DNA of 64,000 nt from Nymphaea colorata. Taxonomy: Eukaryota; Streptophyta; Magnoliopsida; Nymphaeales; Nymphaeaceae. The DNA is taken from positions 25,929,876 through 25,993,875 of the forward strand of contig NC_045142.1 of the NCBI RefSeq assembly GCF_008831285.2, read 5' to 3'. The stretch's first letter is position 1. Each line of letters opens with the position of its first letter. Under the pieces are notes generated by a model. That model made no database searches. It had not been told where the DNA came from and was given only the letters and a program-made list of their open reading frames with translations. The position numbers were made by a program, and so were the translations under genes. Positions 47,430-61,160 of this stretch are shown in pieces.

Positions 47430-47935
47430 CGCATGGCTGCTTTACGTAACTCTTAGCCGTTGTTTATAATATTTGCACAGTATTCTTTTTGCTTTCTTCT
47501 TGAACGCGCCCAAGTCAAAAAATTCGTTAGTCAAATTATATCTACAGGCGCCTCTATCTGTCGAAAGATGATCGGGTCAAGAAGCCACATCCGAATCAAC
47601 TAACACCTTTGAATATTTCACACATAATATAAGCTTTAATATTCTATTTCCCATGTACACAATAAAGGGAAGTTGTCTTCAATTATAAGTATGCTGACCC
47701 TGGAAAGTCACCTTCTAATAGTCAACTGCATACCAAAGATACATATAAGCATCTGGCCCCATATATATTTATATATATGGGAATCCCCGACTCGTGCCAG
47801 CATTCATATTTGGCTTTGCTTATTCGCTGTGCAAAGGTGGCGGTCTATTTTGGCACCTGGTAAACACGGCTAATTATTTTCTCTGGTTTTTGTTTTTCCT
47901 TTGTGCCTGGTCGAGCTCACCCACCCACTGTTATA
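47430..47935 (-). promoter_or_regulatory. conserved upstream region shared with PME F
   Basis: Collinear blocks recur upstream of PME F (56120-56540): a GGCTGCTTTACGT/GGCTGCTTCACGT block next to the TATA box, ATTAGTCAAATTATA, GCCTCTCTATC-like, TTTCACACATAA-like, CATTTTGGCACCTGGTA-like, TTTTTCCTTTGTGCC and CACCCACCCACTG. They may be cis-elements or simply the remains of the gene duplication. Confidence 0.6.
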
Positions 47936-48267
47936 ACGGTTCCATAAATTTCTAGGCATCTTCCTTATTGCTGCCTCCGTAATTTGATGTAAATTAATTA
48001 AATATAAAGCAGTGCAGGTTTCTTGTTGCATGCGTTGCCATGAACGCATGTGTGTGTACATCTTTGCGTGCTAGCAGGGGCGTATGTGTATGTGCCCATG
48101 TGAGCATTGCATGATATGGCAAAAGGTTTGTAGTAAAATTCATGGTTCGTCATATCTTAAGTAAGATTCATGTGATTTTATGATCCACTTTTAAAATGTT
48201 TGTTTTACTTCTTCGAATTGAAAAAAGATTGGAGGCACCCTTCTTAGTTCTTATATTAGAACTCCAG

Positions 48268-48441
48268 GCGGAGCAACGGGGCTCGGCATGGGCAATTGCC
48301 CTCCCTCATATTTTGTGAAAAAAAAAATCATAGTTATATTTAAAATATATATATATATCTTATGTAAAAATTTTGATTTGAAATATTATTTGAACTCTGT
48401 ACAAATTTTAAAAATGTTAAATTTCTGGCTTCGCCCCTACC
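48268..48441. mobile_element. MITE-like element, GGGGCGGAGC family
   Basis: It starts GGCGGAGCAACGGGGCTCGG and ends CTGGCTTCGCCCCTACC, whose inverse GGTAGGGGCGAAGCCAG matches the family end. The AT-rich core has ATTTTAAAAATGTTAAATTT. Confidence 0.55.
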
Positions 48442-48530
48442 AAGATTGGTCATGAAAAATTTTTAATTCATTACTTTTTCATTTCACATTTATTTGCCCT
48501 TAAGATGGGTTTTGCCATTAAAAGATGGAG

Positions 48531-48973
48531 TAGTGATGTCAATATATCCGATTTGAATCGGATATCCGATCGATCCGATCCGAAGAAATTGGATATGGAT
48601 AAAAATTTAATATCCGATTAAGAAATCGGATCGGATTCGGATTTAATAAATGACATCCGATCGGATTCGGATTCAAATGTAAATGAATATCGGATCAGAT
48701 TAGGATATGGATTCGGATCGGATTCAGTTTTAGACAAATATCTTCTATCTAATACTTGAAAAATGGCAAATCCGGTTCAAAATTCGGATTCGGATCCGGA
48801 TATAAATATAAAAAACGGATTCGGATCGGATTCGAATTGTAAAATCAGATTTCGGATTCGGATTCGGATATGACTTTGATTTATTCGAATTCGAATCTGA
48901 AGATATGAATATCCGAAAAAACGGATATGGTTGTAGATGTATCCGATCCGAATCTGATCCGTTGACATCCCTA
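48531..48973. mobile_element. hAT-type MITE-like element with CGGATTCGGAT body
   Basis: The ends TAGTGATGTCAA and inverted TAGGGATGTCAA match at 11 of 12 bases. The flanks AGATGGAG and GATTGGAG are a poor, possibly eroded, duplication. The 443-bp body is almost wholly made of short GGATTCGGATCGGAT-like words. Non-coding. Degenerate relatives lie at 43833-44209 and about 60800-60945. Confidence 0.65.
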
Positions 48974-49564
48974 GATTGGAGGCACTCTTTTGCACCTCGT
49001 GCACACGCAAAAATATGTACAGGGTTCATTCACATAACCCGCTTAGGTCTAACACACACTTCACAAGTTTAACCGATCTAATGCCACCACGCAATTCTTT
49101 TATGGATTTTTTTTTTTTGTTCTTGCCAAAATAAATTATTTTTTTATCTTTTGTATGTTTATCCTTAAGGGGACATTTAATTACGCGAATTTGAAATCCG
49201 TGAATTGGAGTTGATATGGCAAAAGATTCATGGTAACATCCATGCTTCATCGGGCAAAGGACGTTAGGTTAGATCTAAGATCCATTTTTTTTATTATCCT
49301 TGTTTTACTCCTTTGAATTGAAAAAGAATCGGATTTTAAGATCAGAGGGGGACGGTCTGATCTTAAAACGGTTATTAAATTCTCATGATTTCAAAGCCGA
49401 GGCTATGAAACGCCCTCTCAAGGATGCCGGATTATACAACCTTTTTTGGCCGCAGATATGTGTCTATTTGCTTTTCACTCCTAGACTATTCAAAAGCCCG
49501 AAAATGTTGTCGAAATTAGTTTTTTTAGCTAATTAATAATGTTGGGAGCGTGCGAAGATTAGTG

Positions 49565-49932
49565 GGCTGAGGAGCTCGAGTTCATGAGTCGACTCATTCA
49601 AATAATTGAGCTGAGTTCGAGCTCAATACGTAACTGTCGAATCAAGCTCTGTCGAATCAAGCTCAAGTCTTAATCAAGTCGATATGTTCAAACGAGTTTA
49701 CGAGTTTATCAAGCCTTCATCGAGGCGAGCTCAAGCTCAAGACATAATGATGAATATCAATTCTGCTCAAACAAGTTTGTCGAGCCTTAATTGAGTCAAA
49801 CTCGAGCTCAACACGTAACGATAAGCTCGAGCTGCTTCCATCGATCTATTCTCGAGCTCGAGGTTTCATTATTCGAGCCGAGCTCAAGCTGATTGAACTC
49901 AGGCTCGACTCTACTCGTGTTCATCCCCAGTG
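49565..49932. mobile_element. MITE-like sequence with CTCGAGCT-rich body, left-truncated
   Basis: The body words (GAGTCGACTCATTCAAATAA, GAGCTCGAG, TTAATCAAGTCGA) match 41645-42115. The right end CTCGTGTTCATCCCCA is the family end. It directly abuts the next MITE-like element at 49933. Confidence 0.5.
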
Positions 49933-50096
49933 CAGGGGCGAAGCTAGGGGGCTGGCAATGGCTTTGGCCCTTCTTCAAAAAAGCTTTTTTTAAAAAATTT
50001 ATACATAAATTTAAAAAAAAAATGATAGTTTAGCTTCTGTCAAAATTCTAAAACTATAATTCGGCTCTCCTTATGAAAAATTTGGCTTTACCTCCT
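49933..50096. mobile_element. MITE-like element, GGGGCGGAGC family
   Basis: It begins CAGGGGCGAAGCTAGGGGGC and ends GGCTTTACCTCCTC, with the inner CGGCTCTCCTTATGAAAAATT close to the 27135-27325 copy. Confidence 0.55.
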
Positions 50097-50114
50097 CTCA
50101 ATTGGACCAGATGT

Positions 50115-51870
<1,756 letters not shown>

Positions 51871-52739
51871 TCTTATCACAAGAATCAATATGTGGATGGG
51901 GTGTATGTGTTAGTATGTGAGCATTGCATATTCTTTCTCGGAACATTGTTGTCATTTTTGAAAAAGAAAATTGGTGAATTTATCTTTTTCATTCGTCATT
52001 TTTAGTTTTTGAACTTTTTTTTCCACTTTCCTTTTTATTTCTACAAAAAGTTATATTTTTTATTAATAAAAAGGCATAAATATTATCTTTTTTTATTAAC
52101 CGAAAGCATTTTAGTCATAAAACATACTGGCGCACAAACAAATTGTGCATCAGGCAGCACATATAACCAGTTCCGCACTTTCATTACGAGTTTTTTTTTT
52201 CTTGGCAGGAAAATGACTTTTTTTACCCTTTTCAAGTTTATCCTAAAGAGAGGCTACTTGATTAACCTGGATTTAAAATCCATATATTGGATGTGAATAT
52301 GACGCAGCTTTATGGCTCGTCTAGGACTTTTGGATTTGGACCAAATGTACTTGGTCCTGGACACGGCTAATATCAGAAACTCTGACGTGCATTTAAGGGA
52401 ATCAGTTCTTACATTGGAGCCCCAGTTTGATCATGTAGAATAATTGCGTTCATTATCAAATTAACTAAGGCTGCAAATAACGTACTTTAAATTCCGTAAG
52501 TTATAAGGTTGCAGATGAAGATACAGTTGGAGTTTGTGTGATTATATCGAAAATTGACATTCACTTGGCTCAAGCGTCGGCGTTGATCGCCACTAATGTT
52601 CCTATTTCTTGGTGGCCAAATCTATCACTAACATTAGATGTTTATACTGATTAAATGATCATCGGCATGCAGGTCATCATAGATGTTTATAAATCAGGTG
52701 AGCGAATTGTTGTCGAACACGTTATGGACGAGATGTTTC

Positions 52740-53990
52740 TTAGCTTAACTATACAGTACTCCAAACATGAAGTAACCAAATTTATAGACCTATGCAAGTG
52801 TTCGTAAAAATTGTGATCATGTTGTTGCGCTTTTGTATTATTAATTAATTAAGATAACAGAAGAATTTAGGTATTATAAATGTGTAAACATATATAATAC
52901 ACGTAATAGGAAGATACAACAGATAATATAAAAAATCTATAAAGCTGGATCCGATCATTAACTTCGGCCAAGACAATTAATTAGGTAACATTGTCGTCGC
53001 TTCTCAAGCATTTATTGGATCTTAATATATCTTATGCGTGCAAGTAACCCGCTACTATTCTTGCCCAAGCTTGAACTGTTGGTTCAGATCAGGTTGAACA
53101 TTTGTCGCACTTCGTGGTTTGGTCCGCCTCTAAAAAAAATCCTGACTCCACCCTGATACGTAGTATGGTGAAGACTTCTCTCTCAAGTTGCTTTGTACTT
53201 CTTGCTCAAGCTTTTTGTTTGCGACAACCCTAATCATCTCATGCCATGTCCGAAAGAATCACTTGATCATGGTATCCTAGTTCTATTACCTCATTAAACC
53301 CGTATAATATAATATAATATAATATACTCAGGCAAAATGCGCCTGTGCATAACTCATATAGTTGCCATTCTTTTGGGGAGTGTCCATTTTTTGTGTTTTG
53401 CATGCCATCATGCATCCCATTTCTAATACGGGGCGCTTCAAATCACTAAGCAATATTTAATTATTTTGGCCTGTGACACACTATTCGTTTTCTTGTTTTG
53501 CTTTTAAAATTTTAAATTCCCTCTACCTTTCGAAAATGTTTGCCTTTAGAATCTTAAAAGATATACATAATTGCAGCACTTAAGTTCTTCCAATTCACAA
53601 ACGATTCTGATTTAAATCAAATTCACTCCCCTCTTAAAGGCTAACTGCAACCCTGTTGTCATAAAAAAGATAAAAAATCGGTTCTGCTAAGATTATAAGT
53701 TAAGGATATATAGATTGGATGTATAGGAGGAGGATCAGACATAATACATCAGAAGAGAAGAGATTTGCCACATGCGTCTGGCAATCAGTAGTTTTTCTTA
53801 CTAGCAGTTTGTAGTAGAGGCCTCTTGACCGTCCCATGGATCCTCAAAATCACATGCATCTCATTTATTTGCATCTTGGCCAATTGAACTGCGTCTCAAC
53901 TTTACGTTAATGAACATGCTCTTCCAAATTCTCGTTATGAGATTTATAGATGTTAGAGGTCTATAATTCTTGCCAAGTTGTGATCGAACA
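52740..53990. repeat. duplicated intergenic block, copy 2
   Basis: The direct repeat of 50115-51870, ending about 310 bp from the stop codon of PME F. The two copies are clearly diverged with many indels, so the duplication is not recent. A weaker relative lies at about 57530-57840. Confidence 0.85.
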
Positions 53991-54305
53991 AATGGAAGAC
54001 ATGTCACAAGCGAACTAAAGAATTTGATTGGTAACTAAATCTGAGAACATAATCCTTCAATGAGGAAAAAGTAAATTCAATATATTACGGGCAATCCGTG
54101 TATACATTTCTACATAGTTCACACAATCTGTTTAATATTTTTCTTCAAGATTGAAACAAATTAACTAACTGATTAAATACGCGAAAGCTTATGCTTTCTT
54201 TAATTACAGATAAATTAAACAAATTAATTAAAGACATCGATTTCGATCAACTAAAATATAAAATAATGTTTTGTAGCCGTTTGAATATCTTGTCGCCCAA
54301 CATGA

Positions 54306-56040
54306 TCAGGTGAATGGCACGGTTGTCTTGGGAAGCCAATTTCCTCCTTGTACGAAGTTGGACACTGTGAAGCGGCTGGCATCACTGGAGCTCATGGTAT
54401 GGAACCCTGCCCACTTGACCCTGCCGCCGGTAGCTGCACCCGGACCGCGGTTGTTGTATTCTCCATAGTATAGAGTGCTGAGAGCAAAGCTGCCGGACCA
54501 AGGAGTCCAACCCGCCGGGTTGATCAAGCTACCAAGGTTGGACTGCATGAACACTGTCCTGGAGTACTGCCTCCATGGCCTGCCTAGGTAGGTATTCACG
54601 TTGGAGTGGCCGGCGAGGTCGGAGGTTGCCGCAACGTTGCAGTTGATGATCGAGGTGCCAGTGTTCTGGTTGGGATCGCTTCTCCCCTGAGCTGTGACCG
54701 TGTTGAATTGCCCAGAAGACGGCAGCCTCACATACATGTTGCAGTTTTGGAAGACGACCGCAGCGTTGCCAAAGATGAAGTCGACGGTGCCGTAGATGTC
54801 GCACTCTCGGAAGAACTGACGCATGGAGTAGGTATAGAGGGTGTCTTGGTATCCCTCGAAGCTGCACTTATAGAAGGTTGACAGGTCCGCGCCGTTTCTA
54901 ACAGCCACAGCCTGGTGCTTGGCCGGACCGGCCGTGTTCCTCACCGTAATTCCGATTGCTACGAACCCATCACCAAGTACAGCTGCGAACAAATTCGAAG
55001 ATTAGAGATCAATGTTTGAAACTTCAGATACTAGACTCATAAAATTGGTGTATTCAATTTCGAAACTTACAGAGAGTGGCAGAGTTGAAGGTGGTATAAC
55101 CGTCGACGACGTTACGGCTTCCGGTGATGATGGTGTTGCCAATTCCGTCTCCTACCATCATGATGTACTTCTTGGCCTTGGGTATGGTCACATACTCCTG
55201 GTACACTCCTGCCTTTACGTTGATCACGTAGTATCCCTTGCTCCCGTCGTTGGCCGGAGCCGCTGTAATGGCATCACCGATGGTGCGGTAATTGCCGCTG
55301 CCATCATGAGCCACCACAACGCTACCCACGGTCTGCAGAGCCATCCTCCGGCCGAAGCCGGAGCGGAAGATCTTCCTGTTAACCCAGTGAGGCACACCAT
55401 GTTCACCAACTCTGGTCCCGTCAAGCAATTGCCGTCCGGGGTTAGCATTCTTGTGCTTGAAGGCCCAGGAATTGGTGAGCATGGCCAGGGAGACACTGTA
55501 GAGCTGAGACCCATTCATCAGCGGAGCATACAGCTTGTGGCCCCTCCGCAAGAAGGACGCCTGGGTGAGGGCATCCAAACAAGTGCGCTGGTTGGTGACG
55601 ATGCCACTCATGAGGGTATGGACCAGGTCCGCCTGGTCTTCGGCCAGACTGGTGGTGTCACAGGAGTCAAGGGTGGAGAGGGAGGAGCTCAAGAAGTCCG
55701 TTGTTAGTTCAGAGAGAAGCAGACAATCGTTGAGGGCAGCTGCTGCTTGAGGGGTGAGGGTGGCATTATCTCTTATGGTCTCATTAATGAGGGAAGAGAA
55801 GGCGTAGGACTGCTGTAAGGACTTCTTGATAAGGTATTGGCCGTAGCCATAAAAGTTGGAGAGGGACTCGCTAGGCAAGAGAGACTGACAGAAGGAAGGA
55901 TCGGTAGTGAAGGTGCAGGCATGGTCCGGAGCAACAGGGCCAGAACTGTAGTTTTGGGAGAAGGAGGAAGGGAAGAGGAGTGTGAGGACGAAGAAGAGAG
56001 GCATGATCGTCATGCTAAAGGTTTTGGCAGAAAGCACCAT
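54306..56040 (-). CDS. PME F: type I pectin methylesterase with intact active site
   Basis: Exon 1 is 56040-55071 and exon 2 is 54982-54306, with an 88-bp GT-AG intron (donor GTAAGT) at the shared phase-1 site (SATL|SVLGDGF); 548 residues. An in-frame ATG at 56142 exists but lies upstream of the TATA box (56110-56103). The ATG at 56040, 63 nt after the box, is therefore the start, giving the signal peptide [20 protein letters not shown]. The PMEI domain has Cys 42, 51, 106 and 154. The processing motif is RQLL (203-206), as in E. The esterase domain has [18 protein letters not shown] (D370), [13 protein letters not shown] (D391) and [13 protein letters not shown] (R459), complete. The close match to E in coding and upstream sequence marks it as a tandem duplicate. 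Confidence 0.95.
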
Positions 56041-56102
56041 CTTGGTAGTTTGCCAGCTATCTCTAGCTTGTGTTTTGGTGTGAAACGAGGAGGAAGAAGG
56101 CC

Positions 56103-56110
56103 TATTTATA
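56103..56110 (-). promoter_or_regulatory. TATA box of PME F
   Basis: The minus strand reads TATAAATA followed by GGCCTTCTTCCTCC, as in PME E, 63 nt before the ATG at 56040. Confidence 0.8.
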
Positions 56111-56119
56111 GAATGTCTG

Positions 56120-56545
56120 CTTGGCTGCTTCACGTGTCTCATTGAAGTTGTTTCTAAAATTCGCTTTGCAAAAGAGTCAAGAAGTCATTAGTCAAATTAT
56201 AGCAACACGCCTCTCTATCAGCCTTGCTATCATAAAGAGGATCAGGCCAACAAGAAACCTTTGGCTCAACTAATATTTTACACATAAGCAACATTCCCTT
56301 CATGTATGGACCATAGATTCTGACGTCCAAATAGTCAAATCATGTACCAAATATCCAAATCATTATATATATATAATGATTATCGGCAGGTTTGGTTGTG
56401 TGTTACTGCAAATTCGACCCACTCCCACCGTTCTATCTTGGAAACGTTACGGGTCCATTTTGGCACCTGGTAGAGACTGCGACTTGATTCTTTCCCTGGT
56501 TCCTGTTTTTCCTTTGTGCCCGGTTGTTCACCCACCCACTGTCTG
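56120..56545 (-). promoter_or_regulatory. conserved upstream region shared with PME E
   Basis: It holds the same series of blocks as 47430-47935 in the same order, including CATTTTGGCACCTGGTA, TTTTTCCTTTGTGCC and CACCCACCCACTG. Confidence 0.6.
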
Positions 56546-58597
56546 ACGTGCGTTGTCTTTCCTTGTATGTTCCTCGTCCCCCCTCCACGGTAGAACGCCG
56601 GCGATGCTCCGGCATTTCCTCCGCGTCCTCTTTTCTTGGGCAATTGGTAGGTAGTCATGAACGTGCATGCTGCATGTATATATGTGCATGTCCCATACAG
56701 CTACAAAATTGCCATGATCGACAGGGCGCTGGTGAATGTGCTGGAGTCTTCAGGTCAGTGGTTGTACCTTTTGTGACCTGTTGCGCATGTAGTCCCACAT
56801 AAATTCCTTGCTCATAAGCATCTTGCACCCATTTACTTATGTACATTAGTGTTGTATCTTATAAGTTATAATTTGAAGTATTTGCTCCCTACAATTGGAA
56901 ATTTCTGGCTTCACTACGGTTTTTAAAATAACCATGTTACTAGTATAAGGTTCTCGTGAAATCCAAATCCAAAGCCCATATTATGTTGGTGCCTAAACAA
57001 GCTCACGAAGCTCGATGTGAAATCTGAGCTAAAAACAGTCACAAAAAATGAGTTATTTAAAAAAAAAAAAGAAATAAACGCAAGAAAATTAAATGCCGCT
57101 TAAAAGTTAAAAATGAAAAAAATATGTTTCTAAAGCATTTTTTCGCATTATTTTCACTTTTTTATTTTTTAATGCCAACCGTCTTTTTTTTATTTTCTAT
57201 TTTTTATTTGTTGCAAATTTACTTGTTTTTGGTGTTTGTGTTGTTATTTTCTCACGTATTTTATTTTTCCTTCATTTTTAGTTTTTTTAAGTTTTTAAAA
57301 ATTTATCGTATTTTTTCTTTTTTTTTTCCACCATATTATACCGATAAAACCTGACTGTTTAAAACTCTGAAACGACTATGCCCAAAACCACCATATCATT
57401 TGAACTGAATATAAGTTTAGCTTGTGTGAACTCTCAAACCTACCAATTATGCCTGAGTCCGTAACTCATGAACTCTGTGGTCGGTTCTGACTTTGAGTTG
57501 AAATCGATGCACATCGTCTTTTTCACGACAAGATCTTATTACTTGGACCCAAGAAGGACTTGTAACTGGCACTATTTTATACGTCCAAGTCATGTACTCT
57601 TCTAATTTCTTATTTATATTTCAAGCGCCAAGTTTCAACTGTTGTAAAGACTGTAGAACAATAACGTTCAGTGCCAACTTAATATTGAAATGGGACCTTT
57701 TCATCTTTAGCGTATAAGATTGTGCTTGATTTCTCTCTAAACGATGCGAAAAAACCGCTTGCTCCTCAAAGCTTGTTAGTTGTGGAAAAGACCGTAGCAG
57801 CAAATGACAGCACCACGTTTCAAACTTAGGTAGGTGGCTTTCATTAACCGGATTTGAATTAAAAAAAAAAAATTATTTTGATGTCGTTATTCGGCTATCT
57901 TATTAAAGCATACGTGTAACAAAAACTTATCTTTATGCTGAAGACCCGCATGCTTTGGAAAATGGTTTCTTTGCCTACTGTCTCTTTTATAATGAAGGAC
58001 TTTCAGATCACCAATCATGTTTCTGGTTTGTCTTTCCCCCAACCGGATCCCAAGAAACTTAAAGGACTGTTTAACATTAGTAACAAACAGGATCCGATTG
58101 CCCATCGTAATTAGATAACAAGTTACGTAACAAGTGAAAGGTCACATACATGGAGGCTAGCTTGTTTCCCAACCGCCTAGAATTGAGCCGCCGAACCGAT
58201 TCATGGTTCTTCATCCACATCGAGTTTACTTTCAATTGAATTGCGTGCAATTTTACGCATATATATACAAGTAATATAATAAGCTTTAATGGAAGTCAAG
58301 TAAGCTACGGAATCCAGACAGTTTTATTAATTAAATACAAGTACAAAGATAAAGGAGCAATGAAAAAACAAACACAAATTTAACGATTGCATTGACCGTA
58401 TAAGATATCTAGCTATTCACACTTTTGTAGCAGGAAAGCGGGCTCTACGTGATGTGCCCTAATCCTTTCAGGTTTACAACAAATGGACAGAATCTAATTG
58501 CAGAGGAATTAAACAAATTAATTAACGACATCAATTTCAACAACCGAAAAGATTGCTTCTTCTTCTAGCAGATTGAATATATTGGGGTTCGACCCGA
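56546..58597. other. intergenic between PME F and PME G
   Basis: No gene recognised. A T-rich stretch at 57120-57330 gives a long hydrophobic but low-complexity frame that I do not accept. About 57530-57840 weakly resembles parts of the duplicated block at 50.1-51.9 kb, for example GACCGTAGCAGCAAATGACA against GACCGTGGAGCAAATGACAC. Confidence 0.5.
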
Positions 58598-60333
58598 TCA
58601 ACCGGTGAATGGCACAGTAGTCTTGGGCAGCCAGTTTCCTCCCTGTATGAAATTGGACACTGTGAACCGGCGAGCATCACTAGAACTCATGATATGGAAC
58701 CCAGGCCATTTGACCCTGCCGCCGGTAGCTGCACCTGGGCCGCTGTTGGCGTACTCTCCATAGTATAGAGTGCTGAGGGCAAAGCTACCGGACCATGGGG
58801 ACCACCCTGCTGGGTTGATCAAGCTACCAAGGTTGGACTGCATGAACACTGTTCTGGAGTACTGCCTCCATGGCCGGCCCAAGTAAGTCCTCACGTTGGA
58901 ATGGCCTGCGAGGTCAGAGGTGGCCGCAACGTTGCAGTTGATGATGGAGGTGCCCGTGTTCTGGTTCCGGTCGCTTCTCCCCTGAGCCGTAACCGTGTTG
59001 AATTGACCGGAAGAAGGCAGCCTCACGTACATGTTGCAGTTTTGAAAGACGACGGCCGCATTGCCGAAGATGAAGTCTACCGTGCCGTAGATATCGCACT
59101 CGCGGAAGAACTGACGCATGGAGTAGGTGTACAGCGTATCTTTGTATCCCTCGAAGCTGCACTTATAGAAGGTTGACAGGTCGGCGCCGTTTCTAACAGC
59201 CACTGCCTGATGCTTGGCCGGACCGGCTGTGTTCCTCACCGTAATTCCGATTGCTACGAAGCCTTCGCCAAGCACAGCTGCAAGATCGCAAAAATTTTAG
59301 ACAAACTCCCTAAGCTTCAGATACCAACAAAACTGGATCGTCTTTTAGTACCATGAATGTTCACGGTTCAGTTTCAAAACCTACCGAAAGTTGCAGAGTT
59401 GAAAGTGGTGTAACCGTCGACGACATTACGGCTACCGGTAATTATGGTCTTGCCGATACCGTCTCCAACCATCATTATGTACTTCTTGGACTTGGGTATG
59501 GTCACATACTCCTTGTACACTCCTGCCTTCACGTTGATGACGTAGTACCCTTTGGTTCCGCCGTTTGCAGGAGCCGCAGCAATGGCTTCACTAATGGTGC
59601 GGTAGTTACCGGTGCCATCCTGAGCCACCACCACGCTGCCCATGGTCTGCAGAGCCATCCTCCTTCCACTGGCGAAGTGGAAGATGTTTCGGTTCACCCA
59701 CCGAGGGGCACCATCTCTGCCTACTCTCAGGTCTTCCAGCAGCTTCCTGCCAGGGTTCATGGTCTTCCTGTGCTTGAATGCCCGAGAGTTGGCGAGCATG
59801 GCCAGCGACACACTGTAGAGCAGAGACCCGTTCATCAGTGGCGCATAGAGCTTGTGTCCGCGCTGCAAGAAGGACGCCTGGGTGAGGCCATCCAAGCAAG
59901 TGCGCCGGTTGGTGATGATGCCACTCAAGAGGGTTTGGACCAGGTCTGCCTGGTCTTCGGCAAGGGTGGTGGAGTCGCAGGAGTCAAGGGTGGATATGGA
60001 CGACACCAAGAAATCGGTGGTGAGCTCCGAGAGCAGCAGGCAATCGTTCAGAGCGGCCGCTGCCAGAGGGGTGAGGTTGGCCTTATCTCTTATGGTCTCG
60101 TTTATGAGGGAGGAAAAAGCGTAGGACTGCTGTAAGGACTTCTTGATAAGGTGTTGGCCGTAGCCATAGAAGTTGTTGAGGGAGTCACTAGGCAAGAGGG
60201 ACTGACAGAAGTCGGGATCGGTGGTGAAGGTGCAGGCGTGGTCTGGAGTAACGGGGCCAATAGCACTCAAGTTTAGGGAGATGGAGGAAGGGAAGAGGAT
60301 GGTGAGGACGAAGATGAAAGGGATGACGGACAT
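58598..60333 (-). CDS. PME G: type I pectin methylesterase, oxyanion-hole Gln replaced by Lys
   Basis: Exon 1 is 60333-59385 and exon 2 is 59277-58598, with a 107-bp GT-AG intron (donor GTAGGT) at the shared phase-1 site (SATF|AVLGEGF); 542 residues. The signal peptide is [19 protein letters not shown]. The PMEI domain has Cys 34, 43, 98 and 146, and the processing motif RKLL is at 196-199. The esterase domain has [13 protein letters not shown] (D384) and [13 protein letters not shown] (R452), but the first signature reads [10 protein letters not shown]. The catalytic Asp363 remains, while the preceding Gln (carrot Q135) is Lys362 (codon AAA against CAA in E and F). This Gln helps stabilise the reaction intermediate, so activity is likely lowered or lost (inference). 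Otherwise full length and without stops. A TATAAATT box is 76 nt upstream. Confidence 0.94.
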
Positions 60334-60408
60334 GGTTGGTGAACTTTCCCTGCTGGTAATTTGCCGTTTGCAGGTTGGTGTGTGGGAAGAGGAGTAAGGG
60401 GAGAGGGC

Positions 60409-60416
60409 AATTTATA
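60409..60416 (-). promoter_or_regulatory. TATA box of PME G
   Basis: The minus strand reads TATAAATT, 76 nt before the ATG at 60333, as in PME E. Confidence 0.7.
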
Positions 60417-60632
60417 CAACCATCTGCATGGCTTCTTCCTAAGTGGCAATCTCAAATTAAGCGTTCCAGTTTCTTCTTCTGAAGCATAGGAGTCATAAAT
60501 AGAACTATATGACGTTTGAACTTGTAATCCGATCTAGCGTGTGCAAACATCTCTTTCACTGTCGTTAAAGCAATGCTATACTTTTCAATGAGATGGACTT
60601 AATAAAATAAGTAGATTAAGTGAACATTAGTG

Positions 60633-60734
<102 letters not shown>

Positions 60735-61092
60735 TTCCTTGGAAGGGAAGGTGGAAGTTGTCGTATGTACAAGTTTCATTGACCGTAGAATGGGAAGCGG
60801 TTAGGAATATTAATATATCCGATTTAAATCGGACATCTGACCCATTCGATCTGAAAAAATTTGATATGGAAACAACTTTCAATTTGATTAAGAAATTGGA
60901 TTGGATTCAGATTTAATAAATGACATTTGATTGGATTCGGATTCAGGTATACATATGTCTTCCACGTCATTCATTTTCAAACAAATATTTTGTATCTAAT
61001 GCTATTAAATTTTGAAATATAAACGGTCCTGACCCACGTAGTCCTTTAATACGAGATGGCTGGTGGACCCTTATAGAGTTTTGGTCAGAATA

Positions 61093-61095
<3 letters not shown>

Positions 61096-61155
<60 letters not shown>
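61096..61155. repeat. (TA)n microsatellite
   Basis: About 58 bp of alternating AT. Confidence 0.92.

Positions 61156-61160
<5 letters not shown>

Larger units (their letters stand above)
47936..50110. other. intergenic with three MITE-like elements
   Basis: No gene recognised. It contains the elements listed at 48268-48441, 48531-48973, 49565-49932 and 49933-50096. Between them the sequence is AT-rich and open frames are short. Confidence 0.5.

Noticed and set aside
55012-55707. 231-codon plus-strand frame over PME F exon 1
   Set aside because: Antisense shadow of the PMEI domain and linker; similar shadows occur over E (46432-46872) and G (59353-60135) because the sense codon use is shared.
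57124-57354. Hydrophobic 76-codon frame (Phe/Leu/Tyr-rich)
   Set aside because: It arises from a T-rich low-complexity stretch, not from codon-structured sequence.
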